Numbered from the stretch's first letter, positions 50,288 through 63,120 are shown. The stretch is 64,000 nucleotides of DNA from Paraspadella gotoi (GCA_051294375.1 CM119265.1:19969087-20033086); one strand, 5' to 3'. The notes: generated by a model not told the origin, from the sequence alone. Numbers and translations: made by a program.

Positions 50288-50372
50288 TGTCCCCAAATTA
50301 GGATTGAAGGACTCCTCTTCACTTCCGGCTGCGACGCCTCGAGATTTCGTCCTCGAGACTTCGATGACTTTG

Positions 50373-50405
<33 letters not shown>
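50252..50405 (+). repeat. facing (CGT)n and (ACG)n tracts
   Basis: (CGT)n at 50252-50287 and its complement (ACG)n at 50373-50405, separated by about 85 bases that read as Ser/Glu-rich on the minus strand. They could form a hairpin. Confidence 0.85.
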
Positions 50406-50407
<2 letters not shown>

Positions 50408-52740
50408 TTCGAGGACTTCGGTGGCGGCGACACTCGAGACGCTGCCTTTTGATCCAACGAATTGAGGCACACTTTCCGCTCGACCTCGTCCCGATGAAAT
50501 TCGTGAAAGTGGATGATAAATTTCGGAAATTTGCTGCAAAACCTTGAAATTTTAATCGAACATCCTAACTGTTGAGGATAAATTTCCCTACTTTTAGCTG
50601 AAAAATTTTCGATTGTGTAAAGATTTTAAAGATATAATATTTACAAGTATTAATAATTTTTTTATTCTAGAAAAAGCAGAAAGTTAAGAAGCAATTGACA
50701 GTAACGGTTAACCAGATTTTAAAAGAATGTAGAGATAGATATGTTCCCCTTTTCCCCCCATTTATTTGTTTGCCTTTTGTTATTACCGTTTCTGCCGATA
50801 GATGTCTCTTTTCTTTTCTTTTACGGGTTTTTTTTAACATCAAATTGCAAGGTAGTAACTGAGTTTGCATATTGTGTTATTTGTTGTAATTTTTTCTACC
50901 ACGTTTACAATTTTACAATTGTTTTTTTTTTTTAATAAAAGGAAGTCCAATCACTTAGATCGAAAGATTGAAATGTCTTATGATTTACCAAAGCATACAT
51001 ATTGTTTTCCCAAAATTAAATTTAAAAAAAACAAAGACTCAGGAGTCAATCGTATATTTAAAAGTATATTCATGAAAATAACAATTGGCATATACTCCTT
51101 ATCGTTCCATCACCCTTTCCTTTATCGCCTTCACCTCCATTTTTCCATCTCCCCCTTTTCCGTCTTTGAATGAACGCGTTTATGGGTTCCGCTCCTCGTT
51201 TCCGATGGAATCGACGCGGCTCGTATCGCGTTCCGACGCAACAACCCCTCGGTGAAACGGGAAGTGGAATCCGGTGAGAGGTGACGGCGGGATGACTGCT
51301 GGCTGGGGGTTGTCGGTGGAGAGAAGATTAATTAAATGAGTATGGCGACTTGATTAAGAATTATACATAATATACATGACTTAATCTAGAAGGCTACACA
51401 GACGATAATGTACCTAAAAATGTAAATGTAAATGGTAAATTTAAATTTCCGCCAAAACACCGAAAAAATAATTCGGTTTATCGACTCAGCAACATCTTTT
51501 TTCGTCGTTTCCCTCGAGAGCCGCGTTCCTCCTCTTCGCCAACCAACCAATTTCCACTTTTTTCAGCCACCCACTTTCCAGTCGTCAGACCCCCGCCGCC
51601 TGAACCCCCCTCTTTTCAATACCCACCCGTTGTTTGATGGCTTCGCGACTTGGGCGTTCGGCGGCTCATCGAGCGGGAAGTGAGAGGTGGTCGGCCTGGG
51701 GGGGGGGTGAACTGTGAAACGAGAGAATGTAATGTGAAATGAGGTGTAGGGAAAACTCTCTCACCTCTGACTTGAAACCAGATCATCTCTTTAAACCTTT
51801 CGTTAAGTTCGAACGAGAGACTCTCGATGCTGCCATTTTTATAACTTCAATCCTCTCATTTGCCACGAAGTTTCGTTTAGAATAATTAATTTTTACTCTA
51901 AATTTTTCCCGCCGATTTTAAGTGCGAATGTCCTCACGCTAGAGTCACCCTCTGACTTTTAAATTCAAATTGGCTTCAAGCCGGGTAAAACGAGAGTTGA
52001 ATGTTGCTCGTTTAGCACGAAACCGTCTGTTGACCACTGCCCGATGTACCCAGTGTCCATTCGATGAAGCCTCCTTGATTTCACAATACGGCTTCTCTCT
52101 CTCCCTCACTCCCTCTCTCTCTCTCTCTCTCTAACTTCCTCTTTTTACTCCTTCCCAACCTCATTAACCTTTCATCCTGAGCCGTGAATTGGGTGATATT
52201 CCTCACTCCGCCTTTCTCACACAATCTCTCACATAATCAAGCGTTTGAAAAGCAGGGGAACTCTGGATGATGGGGGGGGAGGGGAGAAAGAACCTGAATC
52301 AAGGTTCGGCCCCCTGCGCTACCAAACCGACGACCTTTTCGCCGGGGGAAAAAAAATTAATAAAATAAACAAACATTTTTTTTCTGTTGAACAAAACTTT
52401 TTTCTTATTTCGTCGACGATTTAAATTTTTTTAAAAAAACCACAAAAGTTTAGATCTCTAAGTTTTTTTATTCTCGCTCTTGAAGACCGAGCCCGGTATT
52501 TGCACACGTGGTCTCGATTTTCATGACTTTTTCAGCGCAGCCGAGCCCAAAAAAGTCAGGTTGACTCCCTCTCTTGCTACCTCTCTCTCTCTCTCTCCCT
52601 CTCTCTCTCACACACATTCTCTCTCTCTCTTACTTTCTCTCTCTTTTCCCATCTGTCCCTGATAATGAAATGAACATATAACTTGACTGCTCATTCCAAA
52701 AATATAAGCAAAATTAGCTGAAAAATTTGTCCATAGATTG
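50406..52740. other. single-copy intron-like sequence
   Basis: AT-rich to 51170, then a GC-richer patch to 51680. After the acceptor-like TTTTTTCAG at about 51560, two frames remain open and Pro-rich. No donor or family match is found. CT patches occur at 52092-52130 and 52583-52650. Confidence 0.45.
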
Positions 52741-54360
52741 GTTTCCCTGTACAGTGTTTACTGTTTATTGTACACTGTACAGTGTACACGAACCAGGGCC
52801 TCAACACCTCTAATTCACCCCGACCCTTTGAGCATCCTCCCTCGGGTCACCCAGTTCGTCGTGACCCCCGGCGGGGTGACCTCGACGGGGGTGAAGAATA
52901 AAACACGGATGAAGATGGAGGGCCGGGAGGGGGGACCCAGGGACCCGGGGGTTCGAGGAGCCGCCCTGCCAGTCTGAAGGGGAAAAAAAGGTCCGTGGAG
53001 ACGAGAGGTATGGGTAGGGACTGAGGACATTGTTGGGTGGGAAGGAGACTGGATTTCTTGGATGGAAACGTGAATTGGCGAACGAAAGGATGTGAATCAG
53101 AGAAGAGAGCAAGACGATGCAAGATGAGATATTGAGAATCAAGAGTTGCAGAAAACCTATTTCCATGAAAATTTTTAAAGGTTAAGTTCAAGAAATCTTG
53201 TAAATTGTAAGACAGAAAGTGAGACGTAGCACAAGTCTTTCAAAAATAGATTGCAATCCAGATCATAGAGGTCGAAGTCCACCACGTTAGACGCAGCATG
53301 GATGTTTTTGTTACTCTTTACTTAATAGTTAACAGTTAATAGTTCGCTAATCTTTCTCAAACATTTAAATCCTCCGAGAATATGCATTTGCTTGCAATTA
53401 TTACAATATATTAGTAAATTGATTTTTTTATACATTGATATTAATAATACATTAAGATTGTGAATAATCCAAATTTTTGTTGAAGGCAGCGAATTCTACG
53501 AAGACGGCGATCACTTTAAATGACAGCGATTGTAACACGTGTCATTCTCGTCCCTAACGATCGGCAGGTGTTGTGTCGTCGTCGTCGGCGTCGTCGTCGT
53601 CGTCATCGTCGTCGTCGTCATTCGTCCTCGCGGGCGTCGTTGGATCTTCGAGATGGGAACGAAAAATCCATTACAAGAAAATGAAAAAAAAAAGTAGTTC
53701 ATTCTTGATGTTTTCTGGGATGAAGCATTTGTTAACGATAAGAAAAATGGAAGGATGAAATGATTTTTATTTCTCTATTGGCGAAAATGGTTTGGGGTGA
53801 GGCAGCGTGGGGTTATTTCGGGCAGGGTAAGGTTTCGTCCGAATCCAAAAGCGGATGCGAAAGAGCGTAATTTTCACGTCCAAAAATATCATTTCTGATT
53901 TGACAGAAAATATTTGAATCCGCGTGAGTCGACCGACGTCGCGGATACGAATGTCCGGGTCCAACGAAAAACATTCGTCGTCTCTACTGCGCAATTTGGC
54001 GAAACAAATCGATCTTTGCTCCCGTCCCCCTCCCCCCGCCGCGTATATATAACGTTGAATAATTGAGGAGCCACGCCCACCTTCGCTCGTTCATGGAAAG
54101 ATCCAGAGATCAGAAAAATATCCCTCGCGCCCTTGACGTCACATTCCGCTAAAAATTTCATGCGAAAGACGAAGTAGCTGAGGGGCGCGGCTAGCTCCAC
54201 CTGGTGAGTCTTTCAACTCTTCATCGGCCTGATGAGCCAACAGGCCAACATCCTCTTCCTTCTTCCATCATCTCCTTCGTCTCATTTTAAAAATTGATGA
54301 CGCGGCAAAGATCTTTATCCACTTCCGCATCTCGTGAGAGAATAACTTTCCTTTTTCATG
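52741..54360. other. single-copy sequence with a GC-rich patch, no gene proved
   Basis: Contains the 18-base palindrome GTACACTGTACAGTGTAC at 52770-52787, a GC-rich patch at 52820-53000 open in several frames, and a (TCG)n tract at about 53573-53620. On the minus strand 53889-54200 is open for 103 codons after an acceptor-like ACTCACCAG. It has ordinary amino-acid composition but matches nothing I recognise. Confidence 0.4.
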
Positions 54361-54361
54361 C

Positions 54362-54415
<54 letters not shown>

Positions 54416-54422
54416 CCTCTCT
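54361..54422 (+). repeat. (CT)n microsatellite
   Basis: CT run within GTCTC borders. Confidence 0.95.
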
Positions 54423-54966
54423 CAAAATTTTTGGTTTTATTTTTTTCCCCTCTCGAATCGCTGTATTTGCAAAAACAAGCATAAAACTGTCCAAACTTGA
54501 ATAGCTTAACAAACGGTATATAAAAACTGCTCTCTTTCTAGTTCTCACTATTCTTGTTTTGATACACATAGATAAAAATATAGATTATCACCGTTTCTTA
54601 TATGGTGCCATTCTGTCAATACAAAGTCGTGAAAGTTTTCTAAAGAGTAAGTGTTGCCCCTTTTTCTTTTTTTTTTGGCTTGAGTTAACATTCATCGAGA
54701 CTTCGCTTCCCTTTTATTTCATCTCTCTTGCCCCGATTTCCTCCTTTCTTTCGCCCCTCCCCCCCCAATCCTTCCACTTGCTCCCCCTCCCCCCCCCGCC
54801 CCTTCCTCTCGCCGATTCTCTCCCAAAAATTGTTCTATGACGTCACCAGTGACACAGGATCGCGATGACGCTGGGTGAATCTCGACAGATGACGATTACG
54901 CTCGGGTGTAATCGTCCTCGGAAGAAATTCCTGACGTTTGTTACATGTTATCTTCTTGTTTTACTA

Positions 54967-55082
<116 letters not shown>

Positions 55083-55776
55083 TGATCACCGTAAATCAGG
55101 ATTCCGCCCACGACCTTCATCGTCGTGACAGCGTAAAAACACTTTGCGTCGGCCCCTCGTCTTTTTCGATTCTGAGTTACGGGCGTTTCGGCCTCGTTTT
55201 CTCTTTCCTTTCGATCCAACCGCCCCGAATACCTGGCGTGCCACGCCGCCGCGCCGCCGAGTCCCCGCATCCCCTCGCGCCCCCGCTCCGCCGCGGGTAG
55301 GGTGGCGCCCGAGGTCAGGGTGAAAGGAGGGGGTTCATGGCCGGCGGGACAGAGGTTGAGAATGTAGACTGAAGAGGCTGGGATTTACGTGTAAATGTAG
55401 AAATAGTAGAATTCCATTTTTTTTGTTTTAATCTTTGAAAATGTGAGGAAAATGTCCGCGTTTTTCCTAAATTTCCAATTTCTCTTTCCTTCTCCCGCCT
55501 TTTTATTTTTCTTTTTTTTTATATTTTGATTCCCACTTTCTTTTTTTCCTTCTTGCCTTTTCAATTTTTCATTCTTCACAAGATTCCCTTCACTTCCAGC
55601 GATTTTAAAATAAGTCGTGGAGAAGATTCGGCGAAATTCTCCGCAGCTCACAAATTCACTTTGTGAGTTTTAATCAGAAGCTCGGAAAAAAATTCGAGTC
55701 TCGCCTTCAGAGAAATGAAAATTCTCTCATTAATGCGATGCCGGAGTTTGACAAGGAACGCTCTCATTCGCGAAAG
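55083..55776. other. GC-rich patch then T-rich sequence, no gene proved
   Basis: 55190-55300 is rich in CCG/GCC and open on the + strand, ending at TAG. No supporting splice sites are seen. Confidence 0.4.
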
Positions 55777-55848
55777 AATGAATGAATGAATGAATGAATG
55801 AATGAATGAATGAATGAATGAATGAATGAATGAATGAATGAATGAACA
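55777..55848 (+). repeat. (AATG)n microsatellite
   Basis: About 18 AATG units. Confidence 0.97.
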
Positions 55849-56898
55849 AATGAGTTAATGAATGAATTTATTCTGATGAGCAATTTCTATTTAAATGTAA
55901 GAAAAACAAACAAGCTAATTAATCTAATTTTTTAATCACAAATTTATTTTTATTGATGTGTTTCTCCTTCTTTTCATCGATAAATTAAGACACAAAAGAT
56001 ATGAGGGAACTCAGTAAACCGTTGGGGGAGAACGAAGAAAAGAGAGAAAAAGAAAAAGGGGGGCGATGTTTCTTCGCTAATTAGTTCTCAGGTTAGAAAA
56101 ACAAACAAAACTGTAAAAAGTTTTTGTTTATCGCGAAGGGCGGAGAAGAAATAATCCTTGCCCTTTTCTCATGACCTTTTTTCTTATATGGGAAATCGAT
56201 TCGCGCTCAGATCGCTTGGGTGGAGATTATGATGAATCGGACGAAAGAGCGCTCGATGAAGGGTCGCTCATAAAATGTCGTGGAGTAGGAGATTACTATA
56301 AGTTATCATAAATCAATATACATCATTGTATACTGAATCAATGATTGTTCGATGATCGACTACCACTAAAAGATCAAATACGGCTTCAGCCTCGGGGCGC
56401 TGGGCAGTTGTCTGTGAATAATCACCACGAATCAGCCTTAAAACGCATGAAGAAAAAAAAACCCCTAAAGCACAAATTACCCTCAAAAAATGTTGGACTT
56501 GAGTTAAGATAGCTATAACCATTAACCAACCAAGAGGAAAACCTCAGCGAACGGCAAACGACCGCAATAATCTCAAACCAACAGACATCGGTTCCTCCAC
56601 CCAAAAAAAAAACGAGATCCCTTCCCTTAAGAAAAAGCGATAAACTCACGTTTGACGTCTTTACTTCTATCTATAGAATCAATTAATTTTAATAATCAAA
56701 ACTTTTTCACTTTTAAAAAAAATTGCCACCTCCTCCCCTTACTCTAACCCTGCCACCCCCTCCTCCACACCCCTCCCCCCCGTCGTTCAAATTCCCCGCC
56801 CTCGTTAAGAGCTTCCACTATCCGTCGGAGTTGAGCTTTCCCCCAGAGACTCCTCATTTCTATTTTCCAGTCGCTCGTCCCTGGGCGAACTCTGAGAG
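55849..56898. other. intron-like sequence, nothing recognised
   Basis: AT-rich, with purine-rich and C-rich patches near 56030 and 56730-56790. Confidence 0.5.
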
Positions 56899-56924
56899 TG
56901 AAGAGAGAGAGAGAGAGAAGAGAG

Positions 56925-56993
<69 letters not shown>

Positions 56994-57003
56994 AGAGAGA
57001 GAA
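56899..57003 (+). repeat. (GA)n microsatellite
   Basis: GA run with short interruptions. Confidence 0.95.
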
Positions 57004-60000
57004 AGAATCCAAGTCAACTCAAATTTTCTGACGTGCGAGTAAAGAGAAAAAGAATAATGAAGAAATTTCGTCCCTGGGGCGAGCGAGTGACGTCATTGGC
57101 GCTTGGTGGCGGGAAAACCGAGACACGCTGCGTGGCGCAGCCTTTTGTTTATTCGTTTTGCACGTTTTTTATATCGAACAGAAAATATTTCTCAAAAAGT
57201 AGATTCTTTAAACTGGGAGTTTTTTCTTTCGTTCCGTAAAAGCTTGATCATAGAATCGAGCAAAACTTTATAATCTATATACAATTAATAATTCATCCCA
57301 TATCTGATGTCATCTCTGATCTCATCTCTGATCTCATCTCTTTCCCGATTTCCATCCTTTCCTCTCATCTCCTCCAACCTTTGTTTCCGCCGATGTTTTG
57401 TTGTCTCCAAAATCTTTCCCCCGGATGTCGACCGTTTATGACGTATTGTCGGGTATTTTGCTTCCCCCGTCGATATTTTTATGTTTTCCTTGTTTTTTTG
57501 TTTTCGTCTTTCTCGAAGACAACGAAAGAGTTGTTTTCGTTTTGTTTTTCTCCGTCGGAGGAGAGGGCGGGCGAAGCGCATAAAAAAAAAGAAAAATCCG
57601 ACCTCGATTTCGACTCTCGAAAGCCGCAACGCCTTACCGGGGCTTCTGTTTGTCCACTCACCTTCCATATCTACCACCTTTAGCGCAACCTACATCTCTG
57701 CCATCGCGCGAAATTCTTTTTCGCATTAGAAAAGAGAGGAAACCCGTCGTTCCTTACCCCCGACGGCGAAGCGCGGACAAGAACTCACCCTAATTCCTGT
57801 TCAAACAAGAATCGACTTACTTCGTCTTGGAAAGGAAAAAAAATTGAAACAAAAAAAAAATTCGCGATACAAAATAAAAAATTTTATCGACATTTTGTGT
57901 TGAGCCCCTGCGAAGGAAACGCGGGAAAAGATCGAGTGAAGAATCGTTTCCTCCGTAAAAATTGACGTTTGGAATCGAGACGAATTTCTTTTTTCGGCTG
58001 CGGAGACACGCCCCCCCCAGCCCCCCGCCTCCCCCCATGCCATGGCATGGCTCCCCTGTCTTATAGAAAAATCTAGTTTATCCTAGTTTATAAAACCTAG
58101 TTTATAACCTAGTTTATCTTCGTTTCAGGAGAGAAGGTCCCATCTCCCTTTTTCTCTTTCGTCTCTCTTCTCTACCCGACTCCCTCTTCTCCTTTACCAC
58201 TTTTTCTTAACCTCCCCCACCACCTGAGCTCATACAGGACGAACCTCAAATCCTCCAGAGTTTCTCCCCTTCACCGCTGATTCCCCGACCAAAAAAAAAA
58301 AGAGGTAACATATTTTTCGCCTCGGTTCCAAACTCGGAATAAAGATCATCGGATTCTCGGCTTTCATCACCTTACTCCCTTACTTACCTCGATCTTTTTC
58401 CTCCTTACCCGCCACGCCCATCAGCGCTCCCACCTTCTGACACGATCGTGATTTTCCGGCGTCCAGACCAATGAAGGCGGGAAGAGCGTCGACTGGAAGG
58501 GAAAGAGTTTGCGGAGGAAAAGGAAAAAATGGAGGAAAGAAAATTCTTTGGGTGAAGATTATGCGGAGAAGAAAAGAGGAAAATGAAGATAAAAACATTC
58601 GAGTAGAATGGAAAGACGAAATTAAGGAACAAACAAAAATATGGAATAAAAGAAAAAGGATAAATTGTTAAATGCTTAATGCCAATGATTATAATTAATA
58701 AATTAATTATAGTTAATGGCATTCGCGGAAAAATTGAGGAATTTAAGAAAAACTTTCTTGGAACGGATAGGAACCTCATTCGAAAATTCACCAACCCCCC
58801 GGAGGCCTCACAACGAAGAAGCCCCCCCCCCTTCCCCTTCCCCGACAACAACAACAACGACCCGTCAAGAAACGAAACACTCGAAGGTCTGACTTCCTTT
58901 CGTTCCACTTTTCACTTCAAACCCAAACCAAAAGATGAATTTATAAAACAAATAAAAAAAGAAATATAAATCACAAAATAAATAAAATGATATTCCCGAA
59001 ACGAAACGTAACTCCCGGCACGTGTTTCACATTTTCGCCGGCAGAGGTTCCGATGGAGTCGACTCTTCGACGTGTTTAGACTTCGAATCGCGATTCGATA
59101 TTTCCGTCAGTTGGCGATTTTGTTTACGAAAGTCGAGATTTACTGTTTCCAGCTTTTCGTCTATAGTCACGTCTTATCTCGCCAGTCAACGAAACTTTTC
59201 TCACGTCCGAACCTGAAATAATTTTGAAGCCTTAATCTTGTAAATTATTTATTATTTAGCGGTGTTATTATATTTTTTCTCGTTGAAATGTCGGTAGCCA
59301 TAGCCGATAAAATTTAAATGCTAATGTATACAGCGTTAAAATAATCTATCATGACCATAGATTATGGTATTAAAATATTTTTTGTCAAAAATGCTTTCTT
59401 CTGAGGGTACTCGCCTAATTAAAAATATAATATTACTATATTGAGCAAAAAATATTTTTTTTAAAATCTTAAAATTTTTTGATGGATTCTGATAGAGCAT
59501 AAAAAGTTAAACAAGAAATATAATTACAGCTTTTAAAAATTCTTACGTTTTCTAAGTGAAAATATAAAAAAACTGATAAAATCATCGAAAAATGATGATG
59601 ATGATGATTTTTTACAGTATTTCTTATTTTTGACACACTTATCGTAAAAATATTTAAAAAAGAATCATACTTTGTGTAGACAACTTTTTATGAGCTATCT
59701 GAATCTGGTCTTAAAATTTAAAAATTCCTAAAAAAAATTTTGGCCTTTCCTATCTATAAATAAATATTAAAAAATTAATTACTAGGGTATAGAGCCATAT
59801 TAGAAATTTTTGGTCCATTGAAAGTATTCTTAAAAATGTCTAAATATTCGTTTGAGCATGTACTCACTCAAAATTTTTGACTCACCCCATTGAGTGCGGC
59901 TACCCCTAATGTCGGTAGCCAATTCAATAGCATTTAGCGTCTCTTTTTCTTCCTCCCTTCTTCCTTCAACTCCCTTTCCCACATCGACGCTCAAATATAA

Positions 60001-60081
60001 GACCCTCTTTTAAGAAAATGTGAAAAATGAGATTCGGATAATTTTAGGCCCAAAAAAAATCTAGGCACCGGGGGAATTAAG
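57004..60081. other. intron-like sequence with short repeats
   Basis: Contains three CTGATCTCATCT-like repeats (57303-57345), a CCATGCCATGGCATGG palindrome (58036-58051) and four CTAGTTTAT repeats (58070-58122). The 130-codon minus-strand frame at 57285-57677 has homopolymer-driven composition and no splice support. 59220-59930 is very AT-rich. Confidence 0.5.
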
Positions 60082-60082
60082 A

Positions 60083-60124
<42 letters not shown>

Positions 60125-60399
60125 GAGCGGAAGAAAAATCATATCGTAATCTCTCTAGGGAAAAATCTTTATACCTCTCCATTTCCTTTTTATTTCGTCT
60201 TCACCATCTCTTCCTCTCTCTCAAATCCTTTCTCTCTCTCCCCTTTTATCTCTCACTCACTCAATCTCTCTCTCTCTCTAACTTAATCGCTCTCTATCTC
60301 ACTTTCTTTTCCTCCTACTTAGAAAAATAAACCTGATGGGATTGTTCTCGTCATCAGACGTAATTGAAGATGAAGGAAGGCATGTACTATTGAGGAGTT

Positions 60400-60464
<65 letters not shown>

Positions 60465-60472
60465 AGAGAGAT
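60082..60472. repeat. cluster of (GA)n and (CT)n tracts
   Basis: GA at 60082-60127 and 60402-60472, CT-rich at about 60187-60290. Confidence 0.9.
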
Positions 60473-60831
60473 CGAGCGAGCGAGAGGTTAGAAAAGCCAA
60501 TGTAAGAAGACTTATCCGTTTTAAACGAACGAACTCATTATTTATAAACCGCGAACTCAAAAGTTTATATATCGAAGGAACGAGTTGAAAGCATAGAATT
60601 TTAAACACCACACTTATTATATTATTTCACTTATTAGACCGAAATTTTGGCCGCCACCCGAAGAATAATTATCTTATCTTATTCAATCATCTCGAGGTCA
60701 ATAATTTTTTTTTTAAATTAATTTAAACAAAAAATTTTTAACATCTTAATATTAGAAGACAATTCTATTGAAATGTATTATTTTAATTGAGTAAAAAATT
60801 AATACCTAACTGTTAATATATTTCCTTGCAG

Positions 60832-60962
60832 CTCTCGTGGTCCGATTCCTCACTCGACGCTTTCTCCCCGAATACGCGCACACGGCCGAGATCTCTTACC
60901 AACGAACCGTGCAGGTGGACAGCAAGAGCATCCTCATCAACATCACAGACACGTCTAGTCAG
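60832..60962 (+). CDS. RERG-like GTPase exon: switch I to G3
   Basis: 131 bases between TTCCTTGCAG and CAG|GTGAGG. With the split codon it encodes ALVVRFLTRRF, then the switch I region EYAHTAEISYQ, whose Thr corresponds to Ras Thr35. Next come beta-2 and beta-3, ending ITDTSSQ (residues 388-392 from the 2544 exon). The opening ALVVRFLT-RF is characteristic of RERG and relatives. The G3 motif is DTSSQ where the family normally has DTAGQ: the Gly60-equivalent is Ser, while the Gln61-equivalent is kept. The exon is clean, phase-compatible on both sides and outside the duplicated region, so the change is unlikely to be an assembly error. Confidence 0.92.
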
Positions 60963-61391
60963 GTGAGGGAAAAAAAGGTGTGTTAAATCGAAGAGGCGGG
61001 TTGGGTGAGATTGAGCGAAGGAGCAATGGCCACGGCACTATTAAAAACTAAAAGTCAAAAATAAAAAGCTGTGGACGACACAAGTTTCAGAGTAAGAATG
61101 ATTTATTCATCAACAAAGTAAAATAACAATAACAAATAACAGTCAAAAGGCTCCGATGCTAAGTCTATAACAATGGATTTTTACAAGGTCAGAGTTTGAC
61201 CACAAAGCGTAGGTTTTTTTTTAAATTACAGTGGGAGCAATAAGCCAATAGGCACCTAATTCCTAAAACAAGTCGAAACTATAATAATTAACTCACTATT
61301 ATTATCATAAGCGAGCAATGGAAACTAAATGTTATCAAATAGTTACCGAATAGTTAATTTGAATAATCATCAATTCCCCTTCCTTTCGCAG
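60963..61391 (+). other. intron
   Basis: 429 bases from GTGAGG to TTTCGCAG, AT-rich, with nothing else seen. Confidence 0.85.
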
Positions 61392-61582
61392 AATCTGGAA
61401 AACCTCGAGTCCTACTCTTCGATCATGAACGCGGACGGACTCCTCGTCGTCTACGACGTCACCTGCGCGCGAAGCTTCGAGGCGGCGACGACCGTGTTGG
61501 AGAAGCTCCGGAAGAACTTCAAACCCTACAACGCCATCCCCACCATGCTCGTTGGAAACAAGAGCGACATGAATCACTCCAG
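61392..61582 (+). CDS. RERG-like GTPase exon: G4 (NKSD)
   Basis: 191 bases between TTTCGCAG and AGG|TGAGT-type donor CCAG|GTGAGT, ending in phase 2. It encodes the switch II helix remnant (NLENLESYSSIMNAD), beta-4 GLLVVYDVT, helix alpha-3 and beta-5 with TMLVGNKSDMNHS. NKSD (about residues 448-451) is the guanine-specificity motif. VGNK-D-HSR and the preceding VYD-T-SFE pattern closely resemble vertebrate RERG. Switch II has no Glu after the Gln, so catalytic geometry may differ. Confidence 0.93.
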
Positions 61583-61774
61583 GTGAGTTTCATCGATTTC
61601 ATACTCGTACTACGTAACAGACTTTTCCCTTTCTTATTTGTAAGGACTGTCATATGATTATATGAAATTGGTACAATTGGTATATATTTAATGGAGTGCT
61701 TAGTAATCAACACAGAAATTTAGTAATTAGTAATTGGTCATCAATCATACACTTGATTTTTCCGCATCAAACAG

Positions 61775-61898
61775 AGTTACCAACACGGCGGAGGGCCAGC
61801 GTCTCGCTTGGAAATATTACGCCTGCGCTTTTCAAGAGTGTTCCGCCGCCAACGGGACAGAGGGCGTTGACTTCGTTTTTCACTCCCTTATAAACCAG
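61775..61898 (+). CDS. RERG-like GTPase exon: G5 (ECSAA)
   Basis: 124 bases between ATCAAACAG and CAG|GTGAAG. It completes the Arg codon, then encodes VTNTAEGQRLAWKYYACAFQ and ECSAANG. The ACAF-ECSA pattern (SAA about residues 479-481) is the G5 motif and again resembles RERG. The last helix ends FVFHSLINQ. All five nucleotide-binding motifs of the G domain are now accounted for. Confidence 0.93.
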
Positions 61899-62074
61899 GT
61901 GAAGAGAAGAAGGATATTAAATTGTTTCACAAAGAAATGAATTTTTAAACAAATTATATGTAATATCATTTCTTGCTCTAATGCTTAGAAAAATACTCTT
62001 CTTGAAAAGATGAAATAGCCTGCTTATCCTGCTCAAGAATTTCACTTAAAGTCTCACTCATATCGTTACCGCAG

Positions 62075-62170
62075 GTAATGACGAAGCAGCTGCAGAGTCG
62101 ATCTAACGACTTCGAAAAAGATGGCGAATCCGGTCACATCGGAAAAGCCTCGCTGAGGCGATTGAGAAAG
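62075..62170 (+). CDS. RERG-like GTPase exon: end of G domain and linker
   Basis: 96 bases, phase 0 at both ends, between TTACCGCAG and AAAG|GTGAGT. It encodes VMTKQLQSRSNDFEKDGESG and HIGKASLRRLRK. The basic SLRRLRK cluster could favour membrane phospholipids, in the absence of a lipidation motif. Confidence 0.9.
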
Positions 62171-62372
62171 GTGAGTTAAATATGTGAAACTTTTTTTAAA
62201 CTTACAAATATAGTTTTCACTTTTAAAAATGTTTTAAAATTTTTTAGAATACGTGAATAAAACGCGCGCTATTTAAGATTTAAGAGAGTCCTCTTTTTTG
62301 GCACAGGACTGTAGCTTACTAAGTAATAACTTAAATAACTAATTAGTTACAAAATACTACAAATATTTTCAG

Positions 62373-62537
62373 GCGTCTTCGCTGGCCCACACGTACATCA
62401 CGTCGGGTTCCGGAACAACGACCACATCCGGTTTACCGGGATCTGGCACTCAGACCACGTCAGCAAACGGTTCCGGGAAGAGGTTTTCCATATTCAACGT
62501 CTTCAAAGATCGTAAAGCAACTCTTTGATCCAGTGAG
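62373..62537 (+). CDS. RERG-like GTPase exon: C-terminal tail with stop inside a donor
   Basis: Begins after ATATTTTCAG with ASSLAHTYIT, then a Ser/Gly/Thr-rich linker and a basic-hydrophobic end, GKRFSIFNVFKDRKANSLIQ, then TGA at 62535-62537. No CAAX box is present, in line with RERG-type proteins, which lack prenylation. The stop overlaps a good donor, CCA|GTGAGG, after 62533. Splicing there leaves phase 2, exactly what the exon at 62882 needs. Confidence 0.85.
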
Positions 62538-62769
62538 GGCATCTCCTTTCGGTTTGGCGGTTCACTCCGGCATCAACTTTGCTGCGAACTCCATCAAACG
62601 AGATCAAAAGTGATTTTTATATACTTTAATGAAAAATGACATTTTCATTTACTCAGTTTTGGAATGAATGCCTACCATTTAAAAAAAAATCATACCCGAA
62701 GATTTTTCGCATCATAAATTCTTTGTATTCGAGAAAAATCCATAATATCTTGGCTTGTTTCGAAACATA

Positions 62770-62775
62770 AATAAA
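62770..62775 (+). terminator. polyadenylation signal AATAAA, proximal
   Basis: AATAAA about 230 bases after the TGA at 62537, suitable for the unspliced short form. Confidence 0.4.
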
Positions 62776-62881
62776 TTAAAGGATCTCACCTGTATCTTTT
62801 TCTGCTTCGTAATTTACATATACTGACAAGTCTTCATCTATTTTCTAAACCTAGTTAAGCTCATCCCTATCACCCTTCCAG

Positions 62882-62978
62882 ACTCAACCTCGTAGATTTG
62901 AAATACTACGAGGTGACATTAAACAAAAAACAACAAGATCAGCAACATGTTGCGATTGCCTTAAAAAGAGTGCACTAG
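62882..62978 (+). CDS. probable last exon giving an alternative C terminus
   Basis: A strong pyrimidine-rich acceptor (CCTATCACCCTTCCAG) precedes an open frame of 31 codons beginning LNLVDLKYYEVTLNKK and ending in TAG. Its first base completes CA from 62533 to CAA (Gln). The reading frame is charged and helical in character and is not low complexity. The minus strand is also open across 62884-63105 (73 codons), so a decayed element on that strand is the main alternative. Confidence 0.5.
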
Positions 62979-63120
62979 ATGCGCCATCCTTCGTGCCATA
63001 ACCATTAACTCCATCTACTAACGCATAAAAATATGAACTGTAAAGACTGACGCCTAGGGCGAGTTGAATTATGACATTCGTGTGTTTAAATCTCCACTTT
63101 TTCACATTTTTTAATTTGAA

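Noticed and set aside
57285-57677. 130-codon Arg/Lys-rich minus-strand frame
   Set aside because: Poly-Phe from a homopolymer and REDEIRDEIR from a short tandem repeat; no splice sites and no family match.
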